NCBI RefSeq assembly: GCF_019976975.1 | Contig: NZ_AP024630.1 | Coordinates: 1,240,001-1,304,000, forward strand | Origin: Arthrobacter sp. NtRootA1 | GTDB taxonomy: Bacteria; Actinomycetota; Actinomycetes; Actinomycetales; Micrococcaceae | Length of the DNA stretch: 64,000 bases | Direction of reading: 5' to 3' | Part shown: positions 8,132-17,368 of the stretch, piece after piece | Position numbering within the stretch: position 1 is the first letter of the stretch | How the letters are laid out: the number at the start of each line of letters is the position of its first letter | Program-made: the position numbers and the translations under genes | The notes under the pieces: model-generated | The model's input: the letters and a program-made list of their open reading frames with translations, nothing else | Told to the model about the DNA's origin: nothing | The model's database searches: none

Positions 8132-8983
8132 TCAGTTGAATACAACGGTGCGGGTGCCGTCCAGGAGTACGCGGTGTTCGGCGTGCCACTGAACGGCCTG
8201 GGCCAGGGTGCGTCCCTCCACGTCCCGGCCCATCTGCACGAACTGGGCAGCCGTGCGTGCGTGGTCAACGCGGATGACTTCCTGCTCGATGATCGGGCCC
8301 TCATCGAGGTCGGCGGTCACATAGTGGGCCGTGGCGCCGATGATCTTCACACCGCGGGCGTGGGCCTGGTGGTACGGCTTGGCACCCTTGAAGGACGGCA
8401 GGAACGAGTGGTGGATGTTAATGGCCTTGCCGTTCAACTCCGTGCAGAGCTCGTTGGAGAGGACCTGCATGTAACGCGCCAGGACCGTGAGCTCGACGTC
8501 GTGGTCAGAAATGAGCTTGAGCAGCTCGGCCTCGGCCTGCGGCTTGGTCTCCGGTGTCACGGGAATGTGGTGGAACGGGATCCCGTAGAAACGGGCCAGC
8601 TCCTCAAGGTCGCGGTGGTTTGAAACGATCGCCGGAACCTCGATTGGCAGCGTACCCGTGCGCTGCTGGAACAGGAGATCGTTGAGGCAGTGCGCATCCT
8701 TGGAACAGAGAATGATGGTGCGGACTTTCTGGCCCACCGGGTTGATCTGCCACGTCATGCCAAAGGACTCAGCTACCGGCCGCAAGGCGGCGGCCAGTTC
8801 GTCCTGGGAGGACGTCGTGGTTGACTCCACCCGCATGAAGAAGTTGCCTGTGCTGGGGCTTCCGTACTGCTGGGAATCGGCGATGTTGCAACCGGCTTCG
8901 AGCAAGGCGCCGGCAACGGCGTGGACGATGCCTGGGCGGTCTGGGCAGGACAGTGTTACTACGAAAGCGGCGGAATCAGTCAC
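8132..8983 (-). CDS. purU: Formyltetrahydrofolate deformylase
   Basis: A 283-residue enzyme that hydrolyses 10-formyl-THF to formate and THF, balancing one-carbon pools and feeding PurT-type purine synthesis. An N-terminal ACT domain (VVTLSCPDRPGIVHAVAGALLE) is followed by a formyltransferase-like catalytic domain. The catalytic region shows INIHHSFLPSFKGAKPYHQA and GATAHYVTADLDEGPIIEQ, with the Asn, His and Asp of the active site. The GTG at 8983 is preferred because AGGTAGG lies just upstream and the ACT domain begins at once. A longer frame to 9067 would run through the ZTP riboswitch on the other strand. It is divergent from glyA-folD, grouping three folate genes. Confidence 0.93.
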   Translation of the reverse strand: MTDSAAFVVTLSCPDRPGIVHAVAGALLEAGCNIADSQQYGSPSTGNFFMRVESTTTSSQDELAAALRPVAESFGMTWQINPVGQKVRTIILCSKDAHCLNDLLFQQRTGTLPIEVPAIVSNHRDLEELARFYGIPFHHIPVTPETKPQAEAELLKLISDHDVELTVLARYMQVLSNELCTELNGKAINIHHSFLPSFKGAKPYHQAHARGVKIIGATAHYVTADLDEGPIIEQEVIRVDHARTAAQFVQMGRDVEGRTLAQAVQWHAEHRVLLDGTRTVVFN

Positions 8984-9022
8984 ACGGATAAGCCTACCTG
9001 TGCCGCCTTGTTGTACTGTTAA

Positions 9023-9100
9023 CGGGTCGCAACTGGCGTTGGGTGGACTACCACCAGGGAGCGGCAATCACGAAGACCACGGATCGTACGCCTGGGCCGA
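9023..9100 (+). promoter_or_regulatory. ZTP (pfl) riboswitch upstream of glyA
   Basis: The conserved features of the ZTP/ZMP aptamer appear in order: GGGTCGC then ACTGGCG (9024-9038), a GGTGG/CCACC hairpin (9042-9054), AGGGAGCGGC closing the first domain, and the distal CGCCTGGGCC (9089-9098) of the second domain. GTCGC can pair with GCGGC to form P1. ZTP riboswitches sense the folate-stress alarmone ZMP/ZTP and commonly precede glyA, folD, purH or fhs. Here about 120 nt of expression platform separate the aptamer from the glyA start. The motif is recognised by eye. Confidence 0.9.
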
Positions 9101-9219
9101 GGGTCATGTCTTACCGCTGCACGCACGTGACCAATGCCTCCGTAATCAAGGGGACGCGGGAATGCTGCTGCCGGTAGCCTGACCTGTAGCACCACCCGTT
9201 GCCTAGCCAGGAGATCTCC

Positions 9220-10512
9220 GTGCCTACCACCACTTCCGCGACTGTCAGCAACCAGTCGCTCGCTGAGCTCGATCCCGAGATCGCAGCAGTCCTCGACCAG
9301 GAACTCGGCCGCCAGCGCGGCACCCTGGAAATGATCGCCTCCGAAAACTTCGCCCCGCGCGCCGTCATGGAAGCCCAGGGCTCCGTCCTGACCAACAAGT
9401 ACGCCGAGGGTTACCCGGGCCGCCGCTACTACGGCGGCTGTGAGTACGTTGACGTCGCGGAGCAGCTGGCGATCGACCGCGTCAAGGAACTCTTCGGTGC
9501 GGAGTACGCCAACGTCCAGCCGCACTCCGGTGCCCAGGCCAACGCTGCCGCGCTGTCCGCCATGATCACCCCCGGCGACAAGATCCTTGGTCTTTCCTTG
9601 GCACACGGCGGCCACCTGACCCACGGCATGAAGCTGAACTTCTCCGGCAAGCTCTACCAGGTTGCTGCCTACCAGGTGGAAGAAGACACCTTCCGCGTGG
9701 ACATGGACAAGCTGCGCGAGCAAGCCATCGCCGAGAAGCCGCAGGTCATCATCGCCGGCTGGTCCGCGTATCCCCGCCACCTGGATTTCGCTGCCTTCCG
9801 CTCCATCGCGGACGAGGTTGGCGCGCTCCTCTGGACGGACATGGCACACTTCGCCGGCCTGGTTGCAGCAGGCCTGCACCCGAGCCCGGTTCCGCACTCC
9901 GACGTCGTCACCTCCACCGTGCACAAGACCCTCGCAGGCCCGCGTTCCGGCGTGATCCTGGCCAAGGAACAGTACGGCAAGAAGATCAACTCCAACGTCT
10001 TCCCCGGCCAGCAGGGCGGTCCGCTCATGCACGTCATCGCGGCCAAGGCTGTTGCCTTCAAGATCGCCGGCAGCGAGGAATTCAAGGAACGCCAGGAGCG
10101 CGTCCTCGAAGGTGCCAAGATCATTGCAGACCGTCTCAACCAGTCCGACGTTGCCGAGGCAGGCGTTTCGGTCCTCACCGGCGGCACCGACGTCCACCTG
10201 GTCCTCGTGGACCTGCGTAACTCGCAGCTGGACGGCCAGCAGGCTGAAGACCTCCTGCACTCGGTGGGCATCACCGTGAACCGCAACGCCGTTCCGTTCG
10301 ACCCCCGCCCGCCGATGGTCACCTCCGGCCTCCGCATCGGTACGCCTGCACTGGCTACCCGCGGATTCGGTGCCACCGAGTTCACCGAGGTTGCCGAGAT
10401 CATCGCCACCGCGCTGAAGGCAGGCTCCGCCACCGACGTCGAGTCACTCCAGGCCCGCGTCGACAAGCTCGCCGCGGACTTCCCGCTGTACCCGCAGCAC
10501 GAGCAGTGGTAA
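9220..10512 (+). CDS. glyA: Serine hydroxymethyltransferase
   Basis: A 430-residue PLP enzyme converting serine and THF to glycine and 5,10-methylene-THF. The PLP-lysine motif [16 protein letters not shown] lies around residue 235. Other family landmarks are [17 protein letters not shown], the [14 protein letters not shown] loop and QPHSGAQAN. The GTG at 9220 was chosen because CAGGAG lies 6 bases upstream and the N-terminus then has the usual length. The gene is preceded by the ZTP riboswitch, so ZMP/ZTP build-up would raise its expression. folD follows 141 bp downstream, beyond a strong hairpin. Confidence 0.97.
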   Translation: MPTTTSATVSNQSLAELDPEIAAVLDQELGRQRGTLEMIASENFAPRAVMEAQGSVLTNKYAEGYPGRRYYGGCEYVDVAEQLAIDRVKELFGAEYANVQPHSGAQANAAALSAMITPGDKILGLSLAHGGHLTHGMKLNFSGKLYQVAAYQVEEDTFRVDMDKLREQAIAEKPQVIIAGWSAYPRHLDFAAFRSIADEVGALLWTDMAHFAGLVAAGLHPSPVPHSDVVTSTVHKTLAGPRSGVILAKEQYGKKINSNVFPGQQGGPLMHVIAAKAVAFKIAGSEEFKERQERVLEGAKIIADRLNQSDVAEAGVSVLTGGTDVHLVLVDLRNSQLDGQQAEDLLHSVGITVNRNAVPFDPRPPMVTSGLRIGTPALATRGFGATEFTEVAEIIATALKAGSATDVESLQARVDKLAADFPLYPQHEQW

Positions 10513-10570
10513 CCCGCCGCTCCCTCGGCAAAAAGCGCACATAAGCACCACCCGGGCATGGCCCGGAAAC

Positions 10571-10610
10571 AACGGGATCCGCCGCCACACCATCGGCGGC
10601 GGGTCCCGTT
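10571..10610 (+). terminator. Strong hairpin between glyA and folD
   Basis: The left arm begins AACGGGATCCGCCGCC (10571) and the right arm is CGGCGGCGGGTCCCGTT (ending 10610), a stem of about 16 bp. There is no T-run, so it may reduce rather than stop transcription into folD, or stabilise glyA mRNA. Confidence 0.55.
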
Positions 10611-10653
10611 GCATGAACCTTTGAATAGGTCACCACCAGAAAGAGCAGATGGA

Positions 10654-11547
10654 ATGACACAGTCCACCGCACAGATCCTTGACGGCAAGGCCACCGCCGC
10701 AGCCATCAAGGCAGAACTGACCGAACGCGTTTCCGTCCTCGCGGCAAAGGGCATCGTCCCCGGCCTGGGCACCATCCTGGTGGGTTCGGACCCCGGCAGC
10801 ACCTGGTACGTCGGCGGCAAGCACAAGGACTGCGCCGAGGTGGGCATCCAGTCCATCCGCCGGGACCTGCCCGAGGACATCACCCAGGAAGACCTCCTGA
10901 AGGTTGTCCGCGAACTCAACGAGAACCCGGAATGCACGGGCTACATCGTTCAGTTGCCGCTGCCCAAGCACATTGACCAGGACGTCATCCTGGAAGCCAT
11001 GGATCCGAACAAGGACGCCGATGGCCTGCACCCCATGAACCTTGGCCGCCTGGTGGCCAACGTCAGTGGCGAAATGAAGTCCCCGCTTCCCTGCACACCC
11101 AAGGGCTGTGTGGAACTGATGCGCCGGCACGGCATCGAGCTCAACGGCAAGCGCGTCCTGGTAGTGGGCCGCGGCGTCACCATTGGCCGCCCGATCGGCC
11201 TCCTGCTCACCCGCAGGGAAGTCAACGCCACGGTCATCCTGGCGCACACGGGAACCGTTGACCTGCCCGCTGAACTCAAGCAGGCCGACGTCGTGATTGC
11301 CGCTGCAGGCGTGCCGCACATGATCAAGGCTGGAGACCTCAAGCCGGGCGCAGTAGTGCTCGACGTCGGTGTCAGCCGCGTGGAGGACAGTAACGGCAAG
11401 GCTGTGGTCACCGGAGACGTGGACCCGGCAGCTGCCGACGTCGCCGCCTGGCTGTCCCCGAACCCGGGCGGCGTGGGTCCGATGACCCGCGCCATGCTGC
11501 TCGCCAACGTTGTGGAGAGCGCCGAGCGCGCAGCGGGCATCGCCTGA
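10654..11547 (+). CDS. folD: Methylene-THF dehydrogenase / methenyl-THF cyclohydrolase
   Basis: A 297-residue bifunctional enzyme interconverting 5,10-methylene-, methenyl- and 10-formyl-THF with NADP. The catalytic lysine motif ([17 protein letters not shown], about residues 48-64), the signature PLPKHIDQ and the NADP-binding [16 protein letters not shown] segment are all present. The ATG at 10654 gives the normal family length. It probably shares the ZTP-controlled glyA transcript, although the intervening hairpin may lower its level. A UUCG-capped hairpin follows the gene. Confidence 0.96.
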   Translation: MTQSTAQILDGKATAAAIKAELTERVSVLAAKGIVPGLGTILVGSDPGSTWYVGGKHKDCAEVGIQSIRRDLPEDITQEDLLKVVRELNENPECTGYIVQLPLPKHIDQDVILEAMDPNKDADGLHPMNLGRLVANVSGEMKSPLPCTPKGCVELMRRHGIELNGKRVLVVGRGVTIGRPIGLLLTRREVNATVILAHTGTVDLPAELKQADVVIAAAGVPHMIKAGDLKPGAVVLDVGVSRVEDSNGKAVVTGDVDPAAADVAAWLSPNPGGVGPMTRAMLLANVVESAERAAGIA

Positions 11548-11568
11548 GGCGTACCAGCAGTCGAAAAC

Positions 11569-11603
11569 GCAGGGCGTCTACTCCTTCGGGAGTAGTCGCC
11601 CTG
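11569..11603 (+). terminator. UUCG-capped hairpin after folD
   Basis: GCAGGGCG-T-CTACTCC pairs with GGAGTAG-T-CGCCCTGC around a TTCG loop: 15 paired positions with a single T-T mismatch. It separates folD from the histidine-kinase gene. Confidence 0.7.
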
Positions 11604-11652
11604 CTCCGTTAACCCGACGACGAACACCCGGGACCAAAGCTAGGCTCGGTGT

Positions 11653-12801
11653 ATGCAACCCCGTTTCCCTGGTGGCCGCCGTTTTGCAGGCCCACCCACG
11701 AGCTTCATCGTCATCACGGTGGCCCTCATCCAGGTGGCGGGGACGCTTTTTTCCGCGGGCCATCAGGACGCCCCGCGGCCGTTGGACGCGCTTGCGATCC
11801 TATTGCTGCTGGCCGGGCCTGCGGGACTGGCGTTCCGGAGGCGGGCGCCTGCGGTTATGCTTCCCGTCGCCCTCGTGGCCACGGGGGCCTATGTTGGCCT
11901 GGGCTACCCCTGGGGTCCCATTCCGCTCTCCCTGGCGGTGGCCATAGTTCTCACGTCGTCGGCGGGTTTGCGCTGGCAGGCGTGGGTGGGGGCCGGAATC
12001 GCGGCTGCCGCAGTGGTGTTCGCGGCCGCACTCAGCGGCGATCCCAACTGGCCCCTCCGCGCTTCAGCCGGGGTGGGATGGGCCGCTATTTTGGTGCTGA
12101 TAGGGCAGGGATTCCGACGCCGGAGTGAGCGGTTCGCGGAATACCGACGCCGCCGGGAGGCCGCCCGGAAGGCCGAACGCGATGAGTACCGGCTCACGCT
12201 CGCCCGCGATATCCACGACGTCGTGGCTCATTCCTTGTCCATGATCAACGTCCAGGCATCTGTGGCGTTGCACGTGGGCTCGGATGATCCCGCGAAGCTC
12301 AGGCCGGCTCTGGAGGCCATCAAGGCAGCCAGCAAGGAGTCCCTCACGGAAGTCCGGCAACTCCTGGGCGTGTTGCGGGAGGACGTCCCGCTTGCCCCGG
12401 CGGCCCGTCCTACGCTTGCCAGGATCCCCGAACTTGTGAGGAACGCGGAGCTGGGTGGCTTGCAGGTGCGTTTCGAGGACCACTCGAACCATGATCTCGT
12501 CGGCCTGGCCCAGCAGGAAGCGGCGTACCGGATCATCCAGGAAGCCCTGACCAACGTCGGCAGGCACTCAGGTGCCCAATCCGCCGTCGTACATCTTTCC
12601 CATGCGGAAGAGGCCCTGACTGTCCGGATAGACGACGACGGCGCGGGCATGGGCGGGGCGCTCCCGGGCAACGGCCTCACGGGGATGCGCGAGAGGGCGG
12701 TCGCCTTGGGCGGGACGCTCACGCTGCACGAACTCCAGCCCGGGCTCCGCGTAGAGGCGCTGCTGCCCACAACAGACCAGGCAGAAGGAAACCAGCCATG
12801 A
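11653..12801 (+). CDS. NarL-type sensor histidine kinase
   Basis: A 382-residue membrane kinase. The N-terminal half holds about four to five hydrophobic segments (residues 17-155). A HisKA_3 dimerisation domain follows, with the phosphoacceptor H188 in RDIHDVVAHSLSMINVQA, then an HATPase_c domain with the N-box EALTNVGRHSGA and G-boxes DDDGAGMGG and GNGLTGMRER. It has no recognisable extracytoplasmic ligand domain, so the signal may be membrane-derived, as for kinases that guard ABC exporters. It overlaps its response-regulator gene by ATGA. The ABC-2 exporter 1.3 kb downstream is a candidate target. Confidence 0.92.
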   Translation: MQPRFPGGRRFAGPPTSFIVITVALIQVAGTLFSAGHQDAPRPLDALAILLLLAGPAGLAFRRRAPAVMLPVALVATGAYVGLGYPWGPIPLSLAVAIVLTSSAGLRWQAWVGAGIAAAAVVFAAALSGDPNWPLRASAGVGWAAILVLIGQGFRRRSERFAEYRRRREAARKAERDEYRLTLARDIHDVVAHSLSMINVQASVALHVGSDDPAKLRPALEAIKAASKESLTEVRQLLGVLREDVPLAPAARPTLARIPELVRNAELGGLQVRFEDHSNHDLVGLAQQEAAYRIIQEALTNVGRHSGAQSAVVHLSHAEEALTVRIDDDGAGMGGALPGNGLTGMRERAVALGGTLTLHELQPGLRVEALLPTTDQAEGNQP

Positions 12802-13463
12802 TCCGCATCCTCCTCGCCGATGACCAGACCCTCATCCGGGCGGGCTTCCGTGCCCTCCTGGACGCTGAACCGGACATGGAAGTGGTGGCCGAGGCCGGCA
12901 CGGGCAGGGAGGCTGTGAGGCTGGCGGCGCGCGACAAACCGGACGTCATCCTCATGGACATCCGGATGCCCGACGACGACGGCCTCACCGCCACCCGCAG
13001 GATTCTTGCCGACCCAACCCTGTCCGGCACACGCATCATCATCCTGACAACCTTCGAGCTCGACGAGTACATCGCCGAGGCTGTCCGCGCGGGCGCAGCT
13101 GGTTTCCTGGTGAAGGACACCGAACCCGCGGAGCTGATCCGCGCCGTCCGGGTGGTCCACGACGGCGATGCGCTGCTCTCGCCCTCGGTCACCCGGCGGA
13201 TCATGGCACAAATGGCGTCCCAGAGCCGGGCGGCAGGAAAAGTGATTCCCCTCGAACAGGTGACGGAACGCGAACGCGAAGTCTTGGCCTTGGTGGGCGA
13301 GGGCCTAAACAATGCAGAGATCGCCGAACGCCTGTTCATCACCCCGCTGACTGCGAAGACCCACGTATCGCGCATCATGACCAAGCTGATGGTCCGCGAC
13401 CGCTCCCAACTGGTGGTGCTCGCGTATGAATCAGGGCTGGTGAGGCCAGGCTGGAGCAGCTGA
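12798..13463 (+). CDS. NarL/LuxR-family response regulator
   Basis: A 221-residue regulator. The receiver domain (residues 1-120) has the acidic pair D8/D9, the phosphorylated D54 in ILMDIRMPDDDG and a conserved lysine in FLVKDTEPAEL. The C-terminal LuxR-type helix-turn-helix (about 152-215) reads TEREREVLALVGEGLNNAEI and so on. It is the cognate partner of the overlapping kinase and should bind DNA when phosphorylated. Its targets cannot be seen directly, but the downstream small membrane protein and exporter genes are close. Confidence 0.93.
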   Translation: MIRILLADDQTLIRAGFRALLDAEPDMEVVAEAGTGREAVRLAARDKPDVILMDIRMPDDDGLTATRRILADPTLSGTRIIILTTFELDEYIAEAVRAGAAGFLVKDTEPAELIRAVRVVHDGDALLSPSVTRRIMAQMASQSRAAGKVIPLEQVTEREREVLALVGEGLNNAEIAERLFITPLTAKTHVSRIMTKLMVRDRSQLVVLAYESGLVRPGWSS

Positions 13464-13613
13464 CGGGCTACCACCGCCTCCCAAGGGAGTATGGCAGCGC
13501 CTTCAGGTGACTCCCGACGGCGGACGTCCCGCCGACCGTCCGCGGGCAGACTTGAACCAGAGCCGAAAGACGGTTCACGCCGGGAAACGGCGGAGAGAGT
13601 TTGGATCACTGAC

Positions 13614-13934
13614 ATGTTCACCGCATTGACTTCAATCGTCGGGGAGACCACCACGCTCGGGGGAGCGCTGGCACAGCTGCCGGCCACCGTCGTCGCGCAC
13701 GGTCCCTGGGGTGACGGCACGTTTTGGCCGTTCTTCCTCCTGTTCCCGCTGTTCTGGATCCTCGTGATTTTCCTATTCATTTTCGTCGGCCGGCGGGCTT
13801 GGCGCCGCAACCATCACTGGGCAGCAACCCAGGGTGCTGAGGGCGTGCTGCGCGAACGCTATGCACGGGGCGAAATTGATGAGACGGAGTTCCGGCAGCG
13901 GTTGGAGGTATTGCGCTCGCAGCCACCGTCCTGA
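13614..13934 (+). CDS. Small SHOCT-domain membrane protein
   Basis: About 106 residues. Two hydrophobic segments lie in the first half, including a very hydrophobic WPFFLLFPLFWILVIFLFIF helix near residues 38-57, followed by a basic RRAWRRNHH stretch. A C-terminal SHOCT motif (LRERYARGEIDETEFRQRLEVL) is clear. SHOCT domains are short oligomerisation or binding modules with no fixed function. The ATG at 13614 is the best start seen, though its ribosome site (GGAGAGA) is about 15 bases away. A strong hairpin follows. Confidence 0.75.
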   Translation: MFTALTSIVGETTTLGGALAQLPATVVAHGPWGDGTFWPFFLLFPLFWILVIFLFIFVGRRAWRRNHHWAATQGAEGVLRERYARGEIDETEFRQRLEVLRSQPPS

Positions 13935-13956
13935 CCTGGACGGAAGCGAAAATGAG

Positions 13957-13988
13957 AGGGCTCTTGCAAAAATATCTGCAAGAGCCCT
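13957..13988. terminator. Hairpin after the SHOCT gene
   Basis: AGGGCTCTTGCA (13957-13968) and TGCAAGAGCCCT (13977-13988) are a perfect 12-bp stem with an 8-nt loop, followed by TTTCACAT. Probably a transcription terminator. Confidence 0.75.
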
Positions 13989-14083
13989 TTCACATATTCG
14001 TTGGCGCTACTAGTCTGCTGAGGGTGCACAATGAAGCAACCGGCTCTGCAACACACTCCGAATCGTGGCAAACCAGCTTCGAC

Positions 14084-15013
14084 ATGAACCCACCCACCGT
14101 CATCAGCGCGCGGAACCTCACCAAGACCTATGGCGAGCTCACAGCCGTGGACAACATCTCCTTCGATGTTCCGGCGGGGGAGTCCTTTGGGCTGCTCGGC
14201 CCCAACGGCGCGGGCAAATCCACCACCATGAAAATGATCGGCGGCGTCTCGCAGCGCACTTCAGGAACGCTGAACATCATGGGCCTGGACCCGGAATCAC
14301 ATGGTCCCGAAGTCAGGGCACACCTGGGGGTCGTTCCGCAGCAGGACAACCTTGACGAAGAACTGAAGGTCCGCGAGAACCTGATCGTCTATGGCCGCTA
14401 CTTCGGCCTGCCGCTGAGCTACCTGCGGCCCAAAGCGGACGAGCTCCTGGAATTCGCGCAGCTCACGGACAAGGCCAACTCCAAAGTGGATGCGCTGTCC
14501 GGCGGCATGAAACGGCGGCTCACCATCGCGCGGTCGCTCATCAACGAACCCCGCATCCTCCTCCTCGATGAGCCCACCACGGGCCTTGACCCGCAAGCCC
14601 GGCACATCCTCTGGGACCGCCTGTTCCGGCTCAAGGAAAACGGCGTCACACTGATCCTGACCACCCACTACATGGACGAGGCAGAGCAGCTCTGCGATCG
14701 CCTGATCGTTGTGGACAAGGGCAAGATCATGGCCGAAGGATCGCCGGCCAGCCTGATCCGCGAGCACTCCTCCCGCGAAGTACTTGAACTCAGGTTTGGG
14801 TCCGAGCGGAACTCGCTTATCGGCGTCGAACTTCAAGGCATTGGCGAGCGGCTCGAGACACTTCCTGACCGGGTTCTCATCTACGCGCACGACGGCGAGG
14901 CCGCCCTGGAGCAGGTTTCGGCGCGCGGGCTGCGCCCGATGACGTCCCTGGTGCGCCGTTCCTCCTTGGAGGACGTGTTCCTGCGGCTCACCGGCAGGAG
15001 CCTCGTTGACTAG
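14084..15013 (+). CDS. ABC-2 exporter ATP-binding protein (NodI/DrrA-like)
   Basis: A 309-residue ATPase. Walker A GPNGAGKST is at residues 39-47, a Q-loop at VVPQQDNLDEELKV, the ABC signature LSGGMKRRLTIARSL, Walker B LLLDEPTTGLDPQ and the switch histidine in LTTHYMDEAEQL. The subfamily exports drugs, lipids or polysaccharide precursors together with ABC-2 permeases. Two such permease genes follow with overlaps of 8 bp and 4 bp, so this is one operon encoding a heteromeric exporter. The ATG at 14084 gives a standard N-terminus; a GTG about 60 bp upstream is possible but poorly supported. The substrate is unknown. Confidence 0.92.
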   Translation: MNPPTVISARNLTKTYGELTAVDNISFDVPAGESFGLLGPNGAGKSTTMKMIGGVSQRTSGTLNIMGLDPESHGPEVRAHLGVVPQQDNLDEELKVRENLIVYGRYFGLPLSYLRPKADELLEFAQLTDKANSKVDALSGGMKRRLTIARSLINEPRILLLDEPTTGLDPQARHILWDRLFRLKENGVTLILTTHYMDEAEQLCDRLIVVDKGKIMAEGSPASLIREHSSREVLELRFGSERNSLIGVELQGIGERLETLPDRVLIYAHDGEAALEQVSARGLRPMTSLVRRSSLEDVFLRLTGRSLVD

Positions 15014-15899
15014 GGATCCCTTGACCAGCGGCCCTCCCGGAGATGGAGCCGCCAAACCAATCACGACGGCGGAGCAGCCGTTGCGGGCACACCCGCCTGC
15101 TGTCTCGGCCGCCAGGGCGCGGCGTTGGGGTTCCTTTTTCTACGCGGAACAAGTGCTCCGGGTCATGCGCAATTACGGCTGGTCCGTGGTGCTCTACAGT
15201 GTGGGGCAGCCCGTGGCCTACTTGTTCGCCATGGGAGTGGGGCTGGCAAGCCTTGTTGATGCGAACAGCGAATCCGTGTTCGGTGGCGTCAGCTACCTGG
15301 AATTCGTGGCACCTGCGCTGCTGGTGTCAGCGGCAGTCATGACGGCTTCCGGCGAATTCTCCTACCCCATCATGGACGGCTTCAAATGGCGGCGGGTGTT
15401 CTATGGGCCGCATGCCTCGCCCCTGGTACCGCAGCAAATAGCGAGCGGCCACATCATGGCAAGCACGCTCAGGTTCCTGCTGCAGTCGGTGGTCTACTTA
15501 GCGGTGGTGGCCATGTTCGGGGCTTCGCCGAGTCCGTGGGGATGGGTGTCCGCAGTGGTCGCGACCGTGGCGGCGTTGTCCTTCGGCCTGCCACTCATGG
15601 CCTATGCCGCCAGCATCACCCAGGACAAGGGACAGTTTGCTTTGGTGCAGCGGTTCATCGTCATGCCACTGTTTCTGTTCTCGGGCACGTTCTTTCCCTT
15701 GGACACGCTGCCGTGGGCTGTCCGCTGGATCGGCTGGATATCGCCTGTGTGGCACGGAACTGAGCTGGGGCGGGTCTTCACCTATGGCATGGACGAGAAC
15801 CCCTTGCTGACCATTACGCATGTGGTGTACCTCCTGGCGACCGCCACGGCCGGCTGGCTGCTGGTCCGGCACCAGTTCGTGAAGAGGATGGGCTCATGA
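15006..15899 (+). CDS. ABC-2 type permease (exporter subunit 1)
   Basis: A 297-residue inner-membrane protein. After a cytoplasmic N-terminus of about 45 residues there are six hydrophobic segments and a typical ABC-2 motif (VMPLFLFSGTFFPLDTLPWAVRW). The TTG at 15006 lies within the end of the ATPase gene, an overlap of 8 bp that favours coupled translation. It forms the membrane channel with the next gene's product. Confidence 0.88.
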   Translation: MTRDPLTSGPPGDGAAKPITTAEQPLRAHPPAVSAARARRWGSFFYAEQVLRVMRNYGWSVVLYSVGQPVAYLFAMGVGLASLVDANSESVFGGVSYLEFVAPALLVSAAVMTASGEFSYPIMDGFKWRRVFYGPHASPLVPQQIASGHIMASTLRFLLQSVVYLAVVAMFGASPSPWGWVSAVVATVAALSFGLPLMAYAASITQDKGQFALVQRFIVMPLFLFSGTFFPLDTLPWAVRWIGWISPVWHGTELGRVFTYGMDENPLLTITHVVYLLATATAGWLLVRHQFVKRMGS

Positions 15900-16729
15900 G
15901 TATCCTGACTGGCGGCCACAGCGCAACTGATATCGCCCGCGAGCGAAAGTTCGGTCCGCTCTATTCGCGAAACGCCAAGGCCGTGGTAGCCCGTGGCCTC
16001 ATGGCTGCGAAGTCCAGCACCTGGCTGGTGTTGCTGTCAGGGTTCTTCGAGCCCGTTCTCTTCCTGTTGGCCATGGGTGTTGGGATGGGCTCGATCGTGG
16101 GCACAGTCCAGGGACCCGGAGGCGAAGACATCAGCTATGCGGCCTACATAGCGCCCGCACTCCTGGCAGTCTCAGCCATGAACGGTGCAATCTACGATTC
16201 CACCTGGAACGTCTTCTTCAAGATGAATTTCGCCAAGCTGTACCAGGGGATGCTCTACACATCCCTTGGGCCGTTGGACGTAGCCATGGGGGAGATTTTC
16301 CTGGCACTGTTGCGGGGTCTTCTCTACGCCACGGGATTCACCGCGGTGATGGGGGTCATGGGCCTTCTCACAACCTGGTGGGCCATCCTGGTCATCCCTG
16401 CGTCAGTGCTGATTGCCTTCGGCTTCGCGAGCTTCGGCATGGGCATCACCAGCTTCATGAAGACATTCCAGCAAATGGACTGGATCAACTTCATCCTCTT
16501 GCCGATGTTCCTGTTCAGCGCCACGTTCTACCCGCTCAGCGTCTATCCCCAGGTCATCCAGTGGTTCATCCAAGCCATGCCCCTATGGCACGGGGTTGAA
16601 CTGCTGCGGCAGATCAGCGTGGGCTCCTTCAGCCCGGCAACAGCCATCCACGTTGGCTACTACCTGGTGATGATCGCGCTTGGCATTATGCTGACCACCG
16701 GACGGCTGCGACAGCTGTTCCTGAAGTGA
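15896..16729 (+). CDS. ABC-2 type permease (exporter subunit 2)
   Basis: A 277-residue inner-membrane protein with about six transmembrane segments. The ABC-2 motif LLPMFLFSATFYPLSVYP parallels that of the preceding permease, so the two are paralogous half-channels. It starts at ATG 15896 in an ATGA overlap. This is the last gene of the exporter operon; no clear terminator hairpin follows. Confidence 0.88.
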   Translation: MSILTGGHSATDIARERKFGPLYSRNAKAVVARGLMAAKSSTWLVLLSGFFEPVLFLLAMGVGMGSIVGTVQGPGGEDISYAAYIAPALLAVSAMNGAIYDSTWNVFFKMNFAKLYQGMLYTSLGPLDVAMGEIFLALLRGLLYATGFTAVMGVMGLLTTWWAILVIPASVLIAFGFASFGMGITSFMKTFQQMDWINFILLPMFLFSATFYPLSVYPQVIQWFIQAMPLWHGVELLRQISVGSFSPATAIHVGYYLVMIALGIMLTTGRLRQLFLK

Positions 16730-16791
16730 TGAAATGTTCGCCGTCCGTGGAAGCGGCGCAGGCACCTTCGGGGGTTTGCGACAATTGACTC

Positions 16792-17358
16792 ATGCAATCT
16801 CTCGGCGACCCGCACCCGTCCACGTCCTCGTCCGGTAGAAGCCTTTTCAAAGGCTTCCGTATCGGCGGCCTGGGGATGACCGTAGTCATCATCGCTTTCG
16901 TGGTGGCCGTTATTTTCGCGGCCAACCAGAACGACTTTGTGGGTTGGGTAGTTGCGGTGGTCGCCTTCGGTTGGCTCGCGCTCGCCGCGTTCGTGGTGTT
17001 CAGCATTCGAAGGGCTGCGAAGCGCGCCGGAGCTAAATTGAGCGAAGCGCAAGCCGCATTCAACTCGGCAACCGGCCGCGCGCCGTCGTCGTCCTCGGCT
17101 GACAGCGGCGGCACCCGCGTTGTCGCGGAACGCAGCCAGGCCGATGAGGTACGGGACCTCAAGCTGGACCACTCCTTCAAGATTGTCCAGGTGCAGGTGC
17201 GCGTTGTGGATGAGGAACGTGCCAAGGGTGCAGCGGCAAACCAGGACACCATCAACCGCGCGTTGGAAACCATAGCGATCACGGCAACCAATGCCCGGGA
17301 CATGATCAAGTCCTCAGGTGGCTCGGACGAGCCCGTGGCCGGCACCATCATCGACTAG
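16792..17358 (+). CDS. Conserved hypothetical membrane protein
   Basis: 188 residues. Two adjacent hydrophobic helices (about 27-45 and 51-70) are followed by a soluble C-terminal region of about 110 residues rich in Ala, Glu and Lys that looks helical. I do not recognise a catalytic motif or named domain. The gene lies 10 bp upstream of the exonuclease III gene, so it is probably co-transcribed with it. Confidence 0.7.
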   Translation: MQSLGDPHPSTSSSGRSLFKGFRIGGLGMTVVIIAFVVAVIFAANQNDFVGWVVAVVAFGWLALAAFVVFSIRRAAKRAGAKLSEAQAAFNSATGRAPSSSSADSGGTRVVAERSQADEVRDLKLDHSFKIVQVQVRVVDEERAKGAAANQDTINRALETIAITATNARDMIKSSGGSDEPVAGTIID

Positions 17359-17368
17359 AGTAGACCGG

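Noticed and set aside
8984..9067. An upstream extension of purU by 28 codons
   Set aside because: It lacks a ribosome site and would read through the complement of the ZTP riboswitch; the GTG at 8983 has a good ribosome site and starts the ACT domain.
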